From: JAWXCE01 sp034440495
Lineage (GTDB): Bacteria > Pseudomonadota > Alphaproteobacteria > Rhizobiales > Rhodomicrobiaceae
Reading direction: 5' to 3'
Assembly: GCA_034440495.1 (NCBI GenBank)
Contig: JAWXCE010000030.1
Span: 1 to 64,000 of the forward strand
Length of the DNA: 64,000 nt
This document shows, one piece after another, positions 9,152 through 17,481 of the stretch; the stretch's first letter is position 1, and each line of letters starts with the position of its first letter. The translations under genes were made by a program, and so were the position numbers. The notes beneath the pieces are model-generated. The model was not told the origin of the DNA. It ran no database searches and saw nothing but the letters and a program-made list of their open reading frames with translations.

Positions 9152-10411
9152 TTAACTGTCGAAAGCTAGGCGCAGGCCGGTGAATTGCCAGCGCTGATGA
9201 GGATAGAAAAAATTGCGGTATGTGCGCCGCACATGGCCATCCGGCGTCACGCACGACCCGCCCTTGAGCACAAACTGGTTGCACATGAATTTACCGTTGT
9301 ATTCGCCGACAGCGCCAGCGGTGGGTTTGAAGCCCGGGTAGCCCACGTAAGGGCTTGCAGTCCATTCCCAGACATCACCGAACATCTGGTTAAGATCTTC
9401 CGAACTCCCCCCTACGCAGGGCTGTAATGCGCCTTGCCCGAGAAAGTTTCCGGCAATCGCGACGCCCTGCGAGGCCAACTCCCATTCAAACTCGGTCGGC
9501 AGTCGTTTGCCAGCCCAGCGCGCGAAGGCGTCGGCTTCATATAAACTGATATGCGAAACGGGGCGCGATGGATCAACGGGAAGCAGGCCGCGCAGGGTCA
9601 TCTGGCTCCAGCCATCGTCGCCCTCCCGCCAGTAGAGCGGCGCGCGCCAGCCCTCGCGCTGAACGGTCGACCAGCCGTCCGACAACCACAGCGAAACGGC
9701 GTCATAGGCGCCATCGTTTATGAATTCCAGCCACTCGCCGTTTGTGACGGCGCGGTTCGCCAGCTTGAACGGCCTCAACAACGACTGGTGCCGGGGCGTT
9801 TCATTATCGAAAGAGAAGCTATGCCCGTTGTGCCCGATCTCCTTCACCCCGCCATCGAAGTCGATCCACTTGACATCCTGCTGGCTGCGGGGCGCCTCTG
9901 CAACGGTCGCGCGGTAGGCGGGTTTTAGCGGATTGCCCGCGAACAGCACGAGACAATCCGTCATCATCAGTTCCTGATGCTGCTGCTCGTGATGGACGCC
10001 AAGCTCCAGCAAATCCCAAGCAGCTGCTGGCAGTGCTGCGGCTCCCTCGCTCGTCACCCGGCGAACCGCGTCGTCAACATGTGCGCGATAGCCGAGCACC
10101 TCGGCGTGGGTAGGCCGCGTCAATAGCCCGCGCTGCAGCCGTGGGTGGCGAGGCCCAAGCGCCTCGTAATACGAATTGAAGCAATAGCTGAATTGCGGAT
10201 TGTATTCCCGGTAGTCCGGATCGAATGGCTTCAGCACCACTTCCTCTAAAAACCAGGTGGTGTGCGCCAGATGCCATTTCGTCGGGCTGGCGTCCTCAGA
10301 CGGCTGCACTACCTGATCTTCGGCGCTCAACGGCTCTGCAATATCGAGCGAGATGCGGCGCGTTTGCGCGAGGCGCATGGCTGTGTTCTGTCTGAAATCA
10401 GGAATATCCAA
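9152..10411 (-). CDS. egtB: EgtB, hercynine oxygenase (sulfoxide synthase)
   Basis: About 419 residues: an N-terminal DinB_2-like domain with the iron-binding histidines (KWHLAHTTWF and HHEQQHQE, the three-His facial triad) and a C-terminal formylglycine-generating-enzyme-like domain (GDVWEWTASP and GGSCVTPDGHVRRTYRN). It joins a thiol donor (gamma-glutamylcysteine or cysteine) to hercynine using O2 and non-heme Fe(II). The gene just upstream of egtD supports the assignment. No egtC or egtE is nearby. The start is uncertain: a TTG is used here to keep the family's N-terminal helix, and an ATG 11 codons later is possible. Confidence 0.92.
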   Translation of the reverse strand: MDIPDFRQNTAMRLAQTRRISLDIAEPLSAEDQVVQPSEDASPTKWHLAHTTWFLEEVVLKPFDPDYREYNPQFSYCFNSYYEALGPRHPRLQRGLLTRPTHAEVLGYRAHVDDAVRRVTSEGAAALPAAAWDLLELGVHHEQQHQELMMTDCLVLFAGNPLKPAYRATVAEAPRSQQDVKWIDFDGGVKEIGHNGHSFSFDNETPRHQSLLRPFKLANRAVTNGEWLEFINDGAYDAVSLWLSDGWSTVQREGWRAPLYWREGDDGWSQMTLRGLLPVDPSRPVSHISLYEADAFARWAGKRLPTEFEWELASQGVAIAGNFLGQGALQPCVGGSSEDLNQMFGDVWEWTASPYVGYPGFKPTAGAVGEYNGKFMCNQFVLKGGSCVTPDGHVRRTYRNFFYPHQRWQFTGLRLAFDS

Positions 10412-10614
10412 AATCCGAATCCTCGTGCTGGACGCCTCGGCCGACGTGTTCGGTGGTTGGCTTGGAGCTTACTTAGGCGCGCATTCGCTCGTTGGCGACA
10501 ATAAATTACTCGCACGCACTAAAACGTTAATCTCGCGCCGCCCCTCCTACGGGATTGCTCATGCGGTTGACATAAGCCAATGATAACCCTTTCGGCGAGC
10601 GAGGGAGATGGGCG

Positions 10615-12900
10615 ATGGCGGAGGATTTTCGAAAGAGCGCGCTGGAGTATCATGAGGCCGACCCGCCCGGCAAACTCGCCATCGCGGCGACGAAGCCGCT
10701 CGCCAACCAGCGCGATCTGGCGCTCGCCTATTCGCCCGGTGTCGCCTACGCCTGCGAGGAGATCGCGCGTGACCCCGCCGCCGCCGCGCGCCTGACCGCC
10801 AGAGCCAACCTCGTCGGCGTCATCACAAACGGCACGGCGGTGCTCGGCCTCGGCAATATCGGCCCGCTCGCCTCCAAGCCCGTGATGGAGGGCAAGGCGG
10901 TGCTGTTCAAAAAGTTCGCCGGCATCGACGTGTTCGACATCGAGGTGAACCAGCTCGACCCGGATAAATTCGTAGAGGCGGTCGCGGCGCTGGAGCCGAC
11001 ATTCGGCGGCATCAACCTTGAGGACATCAAGGCGCCGGAGTGCTTCGAGATCGAGGCGAAGCTGCGGGCGCGGATGAACATCCCCGTGCTGCATGACGAC
11101 CAGCACGGCACGGCGATCGTGGTGGCCGCCGCGATCCTGAACGGGCTGAAGCTCGTCGGCAAGGAACTGACGTTCGCGCGATTGGCGTGCTCCGGTGCGG
11201 GGGCGGCGGCGCTTGCGTGCCTCAATTTGCTGGTCAGCCTTGGCCTGAAGCGCGAGAATATCCTCGTCTCCGACAAGTTCGGCGTCATTTACGAGGGCCG
11301 CACCGAGGGCATGAACGAGTACATGGCTGTCTATGCGCGGCCTACAGCCATGCGTACACTCAGCGAAACCCTGACCGGCGCCGACATCTTTCTTGGACTG
11401 TCCGCGCCCGGCATTCTGACCGGCGAGATGGTGGCGCGCATGGCCGCCAAACCGCTCGTCATGGCGCTCGCCAACCCAACGCCGGAGATCATGCCGGAGG
11501 AGGTGCTGGCGGTGCGAGACGACGCGATCATCGCCACGGGCCGCACGGATTATCCGAACCAGGTCAACAACGTGCTCTGTTTCCCGTTCCTGTTCCGCGG
11601 CGCCCTGGACGTGGGCGCAACGGCTATCAACGAAGCCATGAAAATCGCCTGCGCGGAGGCCATTGCGAAAATGGCGCAGGCTGAGGCGTCGGACGTGGTG
11701 CTGTCAGCCTATGGCGCGGACACGCTCACCTTCGGCCCGGAATATATCATCCCCAAGCCGTTCGATCCGCGCCTCATCGTGGAGTTATCCTCCGCCGTGG
11801 CGAAAGCCGCGATGGACTCCGGCGTCGCGACGCGGCCCATCGAGGATTTTGCGGCCTACCGCGCCAAGCTCTCGCAATTTGTGTTTCGCTCCGGCTATGT
11901 GATGCGGCCAGTGTTCGATGCGGCCAAGCGCGAAAAGCGGCGGCTGGTGTTCGCCGAGGGCGAGCGCATCCGCGTGCTCCAAGCCGCCAGCCAGGTGATT
12001 TCCGAGGGCATCGCCGCGCCGATCCTGATCGGCGACCGCCGCAGCATCGATGGGCGGCTCCGTCACCTCGGGCTTTCGATCCGCCCGGACAAGGATTTCA
12101 CGCTGATCGACCCCGCCGCCGATCTCCGCGTGGTCGAATGGGCGAACAGTTACCATGCACTTGTGGAGCGCAAGGGCGTATCTCCCGCAGAAGCGATGGC
12201 GCGGGTGCGGGCGGGCGCGACCATCGTCGGCTCGCTGATGGTGAAAACCGGGGAGGCGGACGCGATGATCTGCGGCACCGTCGGGCGGTTTGACCGGCAA
12301 CTCAAGATCATCGAGGATATCATTGGCAAGCGCGACGGCGCGGCCACGTTCGCCGCGTTGAGCGCCGTCGTTCTGCCGTCGGGCACGTTCTTCATCGCGG
12401 ATACGGCGGTGAATTATGCGCCGAGCGCGGAGCAACTGGCCGAAATCGCGCTCGCCGCCGCTGAACAGGTGCGCTGCTTTGGCATCGAGCCGAAGGTCGC
12501 GTTCGTCTCGCATTCGAGCTTCGGCAGCGCCGAGACGGAGACGGCGGGCAAGATGCGGCGCGCGCTGGCTCTGGTGCGGGTGGCGGCGCCTATGCTGGAA
12601 GCCGAGGGCGAAATGCAGGCGGATTCGGCGCTGTCAGAGAAAATCCGCGCGGAGATTTTCCCTAACTCGCGGCTTAAGGGGCAGGCTAACCTGATGATTA
12701 TGCCGACGCTAGACGCCGCCAACATCGCCTTCACTATGATTAAAGTGCTGGGCGGCGGCATCCCTATTGGCCCGATCCTGCTGGGCGCCGCGAAATCCGT
12801 TCACATCGTGACGCCCGCAACCACCGTGCGCGGCCTCGTCAACATGTCCGCCATAGCCAGCGTCGGCGCCGCAGTTCCTAAACCCGAGAGCCAAGAATGA
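10615..12900 (+). CDS. maeB: NADP-dependent malic enzyme, MaeB type
   Basis: A 761-residue protein, the size of the MaeB class. Residues about 15-150 are the malic N-terminal domain (AYSPGVAYACEEIARD, NGTAVLGLGNIGP), followed by the NAD(P)-binding domain (ACSGAGAAALACL, LSAPGILTGEMV). The region from about 430 to the end is a phosphotransacetylase-like domain. It oxidatively decarboxylates malate to pyruvate, linking the TCA cycle to pyruvate and NADPH supply. The C-terminal domain is thought to be regulatory (acetyl-CoA binding), not catalytic. It is divergent from egtB across about 200 nt, where the promoters must lie. A GGGAGAT ribosome site precedes the ATG. Confidence 0.93.
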   Translation: MAEDFRKSALEYHEADPPGKLAIAATKPLANQRDLALAYSPGVAYACEEIARDPAAAARLTARANLVGVITNGTAVLGLGNIGPLASKPVMEGKAVLFKKFAGIDVFDIEVNQLDPDKFVEAVAALEPTFGGINLEDIKAPECFEIEAKLRARMNIPVLHDDQHGTAIVVAAAILNGLKLVGKELTFARLACSGAGAAALACLNLLVSLGLKRENILVSDKFGVIYEGRTEGMNEYMAVYARPTAMRTLSETLTGADIFLGLSAPGILTGEMVARMAAKPLVMALANPTPEIMPEEVLAVRDDAIIATGRTDYPNQVNNVLCFPFLFRGALDVGATAINEAMKIACAEAIAKMAQAEASDVVLSAYGADTLTFGPEYIIPKPFDPRLIVELSSAVAKAAMDSGVATRPIEDFAAYRAKLSQFVFRSGYVMRPVFDAAKREKRRLVFAEGERIRVLQAASQVISEGIAAPILIGDRRSIDGRLRHLGLSIRPDKDFTLIDPAADLRVVEWANSYHALVERKGVSPAEAMARVRAGATIVGSLMVKTGEADAMICGTVGRFDRQLKIIEDIIGKRDGAATFAALSAVVLPSGTFFIADTAVNYAPSAEQLAEIALAAAEQVRCFGIEPKVAFVSHSSFGSAETETAGKMRRALALVRVAAPMLEAEGEMQADSALSEKIRAEIFPNSRLKGQANLMIMPTLDAANIAFTMIKVLGGGIPIGPILLGAAKSVHIVTPATTVRGLVNMSAIASVGAAVPKPESQE

Positions 12901-13449
12901 AAGTTTGATCGCCGCATTTTACGTGTTTTTTAGCGCAAATTTGCAAGCTTTCGCCGATTCAAATCCATTTTGCATGACCCTGGAAAAATTTGAGTTAAAA
13001 ATGATTAAAGTGCAACTTAGCACAGAAAATATTAATAACCATTGCGTGCATTATGAATACAAAAGTAGAGGCGAAAAGTCCTTGACTATTCTCGCTGTTT
13101 AAATGGTGTTATTAGTATCAAGTTTTCTGAATCAGAAACGGTATATGAGACCGTATCTAAGTATGTTTTTCTGTCCATATTTGATACAACTGACTTTGAT
13201 TACAAAGATAACCATACACTTGGTTTTTTAATACATTTCTTTGACGATAGCGGAATGGGATTATTTTTCAAAGCAAAAGGTCTTGCTTTTGATGAAGGCA
13301 TAACAAATTCAATCAAGGTTGATCTCGTCTCGGCGACTGCAGGAAACTGTGAGTATACACCGAAAGGTAATTCGTCTTTAACAAGAACAGCATCTTTGGA
13401 TGGAAGTTGCATGGAGTGCATTTTCATCTCAAAATGCAAGTATGGGTGA
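12897..13449 (+). pseudogene. AT-rich secreted orphan, apparently frameshifted twice
   Basis: An ATG overlaps the maeB stop (ATGA) but its frame closes after three codons. One base later a frame reads LIAAFYVFFSANLQAFA, a good signal peptide core if one A is restored in the A run after ATG. That frame closes after GEKSL; restoring one A in the GAAAAG run continues as DYSRCLNGVISIKF and runs on to a TGA at the end. The reconstructed protein is about 180 residues with several cysteines (FCMTL, HCVHY, SRCL, GNCEY, SCMECIF). No family recognised. Composition is strongly AT-rich, unlike maeB. Confidence 0.5.
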
Positions 13450-13994
13450 GCTTTTAATCCAAGAACGAACTACGCGGGCCGCCGAGGGCCTGCTCCGCCG
13501 CGCCTTTACCGTGGCCGACGTGGAGCGCATGGTGGAGGTCGGCCTGATCGGCCCCGAGGAGCGCCTCGAAATCATTAGCGGAGAAATTGTGCCCATGTCG
13601 CCCAAGGGCAACCACCATGAAGTGCTGCGCACAACGCTTGCTGACTATTGGGGCCGCAGGCTTCCGCCGGAACTGATCAATGGCGCGGGAACCGGGTTTG
13701 CGGCTCAATAAAAGGACTTATGTCAAACCGGACTTTATCTTTTATCCGCGAAACGTAAAGCGGGTTGACGTTAAAGCGGAAGACATCGTGCTTCTGGCGG
13801 AGATCGCCGACACGAGCTTATCTTACGACCAGGGACAGAAGGCACAGCTTTATGCCAGCTTTGGCGTGCGCGAGTTCTGGTTCATCAACGCGTTGAAGGT
13901 GACCACGCGTATTTACCGCGACCCGGCCCCGGACGGATATCGCGACATTAAGAATTACGAGCCGCAAGATGCGCTAATACCCCGTCCATGCTAA
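13442..13994 (+). pseudogene. Uma2/DUF820-family nuclease-like gene, frameshifted
   Basis: The first frame reads MGELLIQERTTRAAEG and LEIISGEIVPMSPKGNHHE, typical of the Uma2 (DUF820) PD-(D/E)XK-like family. It ends prematurely after GAGTGFAAQ. A second frame picks up as RLNKRTYVKPDFIFYPR, then EIADTSLSYDQGQKA and VREFWFINAL, the rest of the same family core. Removing one G near base 13702 would join them as GTGFRLNKRTYVKPD. The C-terminal about 30 residues seen in relatives are also missing. Likely a decayed gene; an assembly indel is the alternative. Confidence 0.75.
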
Positions 13995-14023
13995 CTCACT
14001 TGCCGTGATGCTCGGTGAGTTAG
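13991..14023. terminator. Inverted repeat between convergent genes
   Basis: A perfect 9-bp stem (CTAACTCAC / GTGAGTTAG) with a 15-nt loop, overlapping the stop of the Uma2 remnant and lying just past the end of the convergent hydrolase gene. No T tract follows, so termination is only suggested. Confidence 0.35.
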
Positions 14024-14034
14024 CGATGCTTTAG

Positions 14035-14853
14035 CTAACCAAACGTCTTGCCCAGCCAACCATCCAGCGCGTCGGCGGGGGCGCGCCACTCGGGGCCGAC
14101 CATCATTACGTGGCTGGCGCCGGGGATAATGTGCGAGCGCACGCTGTAATAGGCGGCAGTGAGCGCCACCTCGGACGGCGGGATGAAGCGGTCGTTTTCC
14201 CCGCCTATGACGAACACCGGCGGCGCGAACCACGGAATCGGCGCGATGCGCTTCCAGGCGGACAACTCCACGCTGACGCGCATCGCCGGTTCGTCAAACC
14301 GGGGCATTATGCGGCGGCGCTCCCTGCGGCTAAACTTTGCGGAAAAGAGGCTTTGCTCCAACACGCCGATGTTCGCGCTAAGGCCGCTTTGAAGCTGGCT
14401 AAGCTCGCGCCATAAGGCGGGCTGCTGGATAGCCATGGTGGCTGAGGCCCAAGCGAGGCCGAACGGCGGCACCGACGACATGAGGGCCAAACCTGCCGCG
14501 CGTCCGCCCCGGCGCAGGTAATATTGCGCGACACCGCCGCCCATGGAATGACCGATCAGAACTGTCGGGCCAGTGAGCGTGCCCATCGCCGTTTCAATAT
14601 CGTCGGCGAAGTCACGCAAATAAAAGCTATGCAACCTTTCGCGCCCACTACTGCCGCCATGCCCACGCAGGCTTACCGCTAAGCTGTTATAGCCGCGCCC
14701 GGCGAAGTGAGAGAGAAAGTGCTCCGCCCATACCCACGCGCCCACGCTGATCCCGTGCACGAATAGCAGATTGACAGGCCTTGGCGACCCGGCTGGCGAC
14801 TCGTGCCGATATTCCAGCCGAATGGCGGCGCTCATCTGGGCGTTCATAAACAT
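14035..14853 (-). CDS. Alpha/beta hydrolase
   Basis: About 272 residues with a standard alpha/beta-hydrolase fold: oxyanion loop LFVHGISVGAW, RGHGGSSGRERLHSF, nucleophile elbow GHSMGGG with Ser as nucleophile, catalytic Asp in GGENDRFIPP and His in PGASHVMMVGP. Substrate unknown; the closest look is to monoacylglycerol lipase or esterase-like members. Several in-frame ATGs (MFMNAQM) are possible starts. A longer version would add about 67 residues of low-quality sequence and is not supported. Confidence 0.8.
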   Translation of the reverse strand: MFMNAQMSAAIRLEYRHESPAGSPRPVNLLFVHGISVGAWVWAEHFLSHFAGRGYNSLAVSLRGHGGSSGRERLHSFYLRDFADDIETAMGTLTGPTVLIGHSMGGGVAQYYLRRGGRAAGLALMSSVPPFGLAWASATMAIQQPALWRELSQLQSGLSANIGVLEQSLFSAKFSRRERRRIMPRFDEPAMRVSVELSAWKRIAPIPWFAPPVFVIGGENDRFIPPSEVALTAAYYSVRSHIIPGASHVMMVGPEWRAPADALDGWLGKTFG

Positions 14854-15294
14854 ATTAGGGGAACTAGCGTGTAAGGGAGAGGTTGCGTATGCGTCGTTTA
14901 GCCCTGCGCTTTTTTGCAGAGAAAGTGACTTGCATTTAGCGAAGGCGCCTGATCCCTCCGGCGCCACTTTTCTGCGCGGACTGCGGTATTTTTTGAGACA
15001 GACGGAAAAAGAAACACGGTTAGGCTTTACGCGCAGACTGATTACATTTGGCACAAAATTTGCTGTTAGTCGTGTACGTCTTTAGTGTGGCGCGAACTCT
15101 CCCTTCGCCATCCATGCGAAAGACTATCGTCGAGCCTCCATGCTCCGTGAGCCAGCCGCCTGCCTTAAGGTCCTCCCCCTTGAGGCAGGCGCGTTTATTT
15201 TGGCCGTCTGACAAGTTTGTGAGATGGTCATGAGCTTGCCAGCGGACTTCCGTGTCGCTAACTCCAGAAACAAGTCAATAAGGAGATCGCGGAC
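14854..15294. other. 441-base spacer with a hairpin and one doubtful small ORF
   Basis: The divergent spacer between the hydrolase and the sugar dehydrogenase. It contains a 9-bp inverted repeat (CGCCTGCCT / AGGCAGGCG, bases 15157-15165 and 15183-15191) and an AAGGAG ribosome site just before the dehydrogenase gene. Apart from one weak minus-strand ORF nothing was recognised. Confidence 0.5.
15020..15214 (-). CDS. Doubtful 64-residue ORF with a CxxC pair
   Basis: Starts at TTG and reads MSDGQNKRACLKGEDLKAGG, with STIVFRMDGEGRVRATLK in the middle and KFCAKCNQSARKA at the end. The CAKC pair suggests a small metal-binding or redox peptide. No ribosome site is convincing and no family was recognised. 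A hairpin lies inside the 5' part of the ORF. It may be a real short gene, the tail of a broken one, or chance. Confidence 0.25.
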   Translation of the reverse strand: MSDGQNKRACLKGEDLKAGGWLTEHGGSTIVFRMDGEGRVRATLKTYTTNSKFCAKCNQSARKA

Positions 15295-16479
15295 ATGAAG
15301 CGGCGCAGGCAAAATAAAGCATTAACTCAGGCGGCGACGCCTTCGGCTGAAGCGCAATGGGTAGTGGGAACGCTCGCGCTTATAACCCTGGTTTTCCTCC
15401 TGTCCGCCGGTCTCGCGCAGGCCAAGCCTATGCAATCGGAGTTACATAAGTTTAGCGTTGTCACCGTGGCGAGCGGCTTAAATCATCCTTGGGGGATGGC
15501 GTTTTTGCCCGGCGGCGACATGCTGGTGACAGAGCGCAACGGTGGCGTGCGACTTATCCGTGACGGAAAACTTGTTAAACAGCCTCTTGTGGGCGCGCCT
15601 AAAGCCTATGCTCGTGGGCAGGGCGGCTTGCTCGACATCGCCGCGCATCCGAAATTTGCAGAAAATCGCTATGTCTATATCTCCTACGCCGGAAGCGGCG
15701 AGGGCGGTGCCGGTACGGAAGTCGCACGCGCGAAATTCACCGGCGATGCGCTGGAAGGGCTGGAAGTGGTTTTTAAAGCCAATCCGAAAACCTCCGGCAG
15801 CGCGCATTATGGCGGACGGCTCGCGTTTACGCCAAGCGGCGACCTGCTGGTCACCCTCGGCGACCGTTACGCGCGCATGAAAGAGGCGCAGGATTTGAAC
15901 AGTCACATGGGCAAAGTCATCCGTATCCGCGACGACGGCTCGATCCCGAGCGATAATCCTTTCACCAAACGTGAGGGCGCAAAACCCGAAATCTACAGCT
16001 ACGGGCACCGCAATGTGCAGGGTTTGGCGCTGCGCCCCGGCTCAAACCAGATCTGGACGGGCGAGTTTGGCCCCCAAGGTGGCGACGAGATCAATATCGA
16101 TAAGCCGGGCGCCAACTATGGCTGGCCGAAAATCACTTACGGCGAGGACTATGGCGGCGGCGTCATATCGGACAAAACCGCACTGCCAAACATGGAGCAA
16201 CCGGTCGTTTACTGGCGGCCATCCATCTCGCCCAGCGGCATGACGTTTTATGACGGCGACAAATTTCCGAAGTGGAAAGGTAATCTGTTCGTCGGCGCAT
16301 TGTCGGGCGCTCATGTGCGGAGACTGACCTTGCAGGGCGACAAGGTGACGGCTCAAGAGGCGCTACTGGAGGATGAGGGAGAGCGCATTCGGGATGTGCG
16401 GCAAGGTCCGGACGGATTCATTTACCTGCTAACGGATGAGTCGAATGGCAAAATCCTGCGCCTTGAGCCGCCTCAATAG
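15295..16479 (+). CDS. PQQ-dependent sugar dehydrogenase (Asd/YliI family)
   Basis: A 394-residue protein with a membrane helix or signal near residues 22-45 (ALITLVFLLSAGLAQA), so the enzyme is exported. The body is a six-bladed glucose/sorbosone-dehydrogenase propeller: LNHPWGMAFLPGGDMLVTER, GQGGLLDIAAHPKF, HYGGRLAFTPSGDLLVTLGD, YSYGHRNVQGLAL and GEFGPQGGDEIN. The family oxidises aldose sugars with PQQ; the physiological substrate is open. A clear AAGGAG ribosome site precedes the ATG. It stands alone, convergent with lpxK. Confidence 0.87.
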   Translation: MKRRRQNKALTQAATPSAEAQWVVGTLALITLVFLLSAGLAQAKPMQSELHKFSVVTVASGLNHPWGMAFLPGGDMLVTERNGGVRLIRDGKLVKQPLVGAPKAYARGQGGLLDIAAHPKFAENRYVYISYAGSGEGGAGTEVARAKFTGDALEGLEVVFKANPKTSGSAHYGGRLAFTPSGDLLVTLGDRYARMKEAQDLNSHMGKVIRIRDDGSIPSDNPFTKREGAKPEIYSYGHRNVQGLALRPGSNQIWTGEFGPQGGDEINIDKPGANYGWPKITYGEDYGGGVISDKTALPNMEQPVVYWRPSISPSGMTFYDGDKFPKWKGNLFVGALSGAHVRRLTLQGDKVTAQEALLEDEGERIRDVRQGPDGFIYLLTDESNGKILRLEPPQ

Positions 16480-16491
16480 GCTTCCGCGCGG

Positions 16492-17481
16492 TTAAACGGA
16501 TGAAAGTAGGCTTAATAGCTTGTCTTCGTCTTCTCTGGTGAAGGTTAGTTCGACGGCGAGCGCCCGCACTTCGCGCCGCAACTCCGCAATTGCGCCGTCA
16601 CTGTAGGCTGGCAGCCGGACAAAGTCTTTTTCCGTGGTGACAAGCTGCGCATTCAAGCGGCGAGCCGATGCAACAAGCCTGCTCGCATCGGTCTCGTCAT
16701 AAACGTAGTGATCGGAGAAAGATTCGGTTCGCGCAATTTCGGCCCCGCAGCGACTCAGCGTCTCGAAAAACTTTTCGGGCCGTCCGATACCACAAAAACC
16801 GAACACACGCGCATCTCGCAGCCATTCCGCGCCAACCGGCTGCAAAGTCGCCGTCAAATGCAGTCTGCATCCGGCACTAACGAGCTTTTGTGCAGTTCCT
16901 CCTATAGTGACGATTGCATCCGCGCGAGGCATTTGAAAATCCAGCGGCGCGCGCAACGGCCCAGCTGGGAAAACCCGTCCGTTGCCAATTCCAAAGCCGC
17001 CATCGACGGCAACGATGGATAAGTCCTTATGCAGCGACGAGTTTTGAAAACCATCGTCCATAATGATGACGCTGGCGTCGGTTTGCTCGATGGCGCGTGC
17101 GCCTTCGGGCCGGGCGCGCGCCACCATGACCGGCGCATGGCGCGCCAAAAGCAGGGGTTCGTCGCCCACATCCACCGCGCCGTGCGCGACCAGGTCAACC
17201 CAAACCGGCCCGCCTTCGCGCCCGCCATAACCGCGCGTCAGGAACGCTGGCCGTTCGCCGCGCGCGATCAGCAGCATGGCCAACGCAATGGCGAGCGGGG
17301 TTTTGCCCGCGCCGCCCATCGTGAAATTGCCGACGCAAATGACGGGAATTCGCGCCTTATAAGGCTTCGCTCGTGCAAATCGCGCCTTCACGGCGGCGCC
17401 ATAAATCGCAGCGAGTGGGGAGAGGGCGATGGGCCGCCAGCCGATTTCCTCATTCCACCAAGACGGCATTTTACGAGGCAT
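16492..17481 (-). CDS. lpxK: LpxK, tetraacyldisaccharide 4'-kinase
   Basis: A 329-residue inner-membrane-associated kinase. An N-terminal hydrophobic segment (ALSPLAAIYGAAV) precedes the Walker A region (CVGNFTMGGAGKTPLAIAL) and the conserved DDGFQN motif near residue 142. It phosphorylates the 4' position of the lipid A disaccharide to give lipid IVA. Its start overlaps the end of the upstream DUF374-waaA fusion by 11 nt, so lipid A kinase and Kdo transferase are translationally coupled. Confidence 0.94.
   Translation of the reverse strand: MPRKMPSWWNEEIGWRPIALSPLAAIYGAAVKARFARAKPYKARIPVICVGNFTMGGAGKTPLAIALAMLLIARGERPAFLTRGYGGREGGPVWVDLVAHGAVDVGDEPLLLARHAPVMVARARPEGARAIEQTDASVIIMDDGFQNSSLHKDLSIVAVDGGFGIGNGRVFPAGPLRAPLDFQMPRADAIVTIGGTAQKLVSAGCRLHLTATLQPVGAEWLRDARVFGFCGIGRPEKFFETLSRCGAEIARTESFSDHYVYDETDASRLVASARRLNAQLVTTEKDFVRLPAYSDGAIAELRREVRALAVELTFTREDEDKLLSLLSSV

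Noticed and set aside
10566..10571. TTGACA upstream of maeB as a -35 box
   Set aside because: No -10 element at 16-18 nt spacing could be found.
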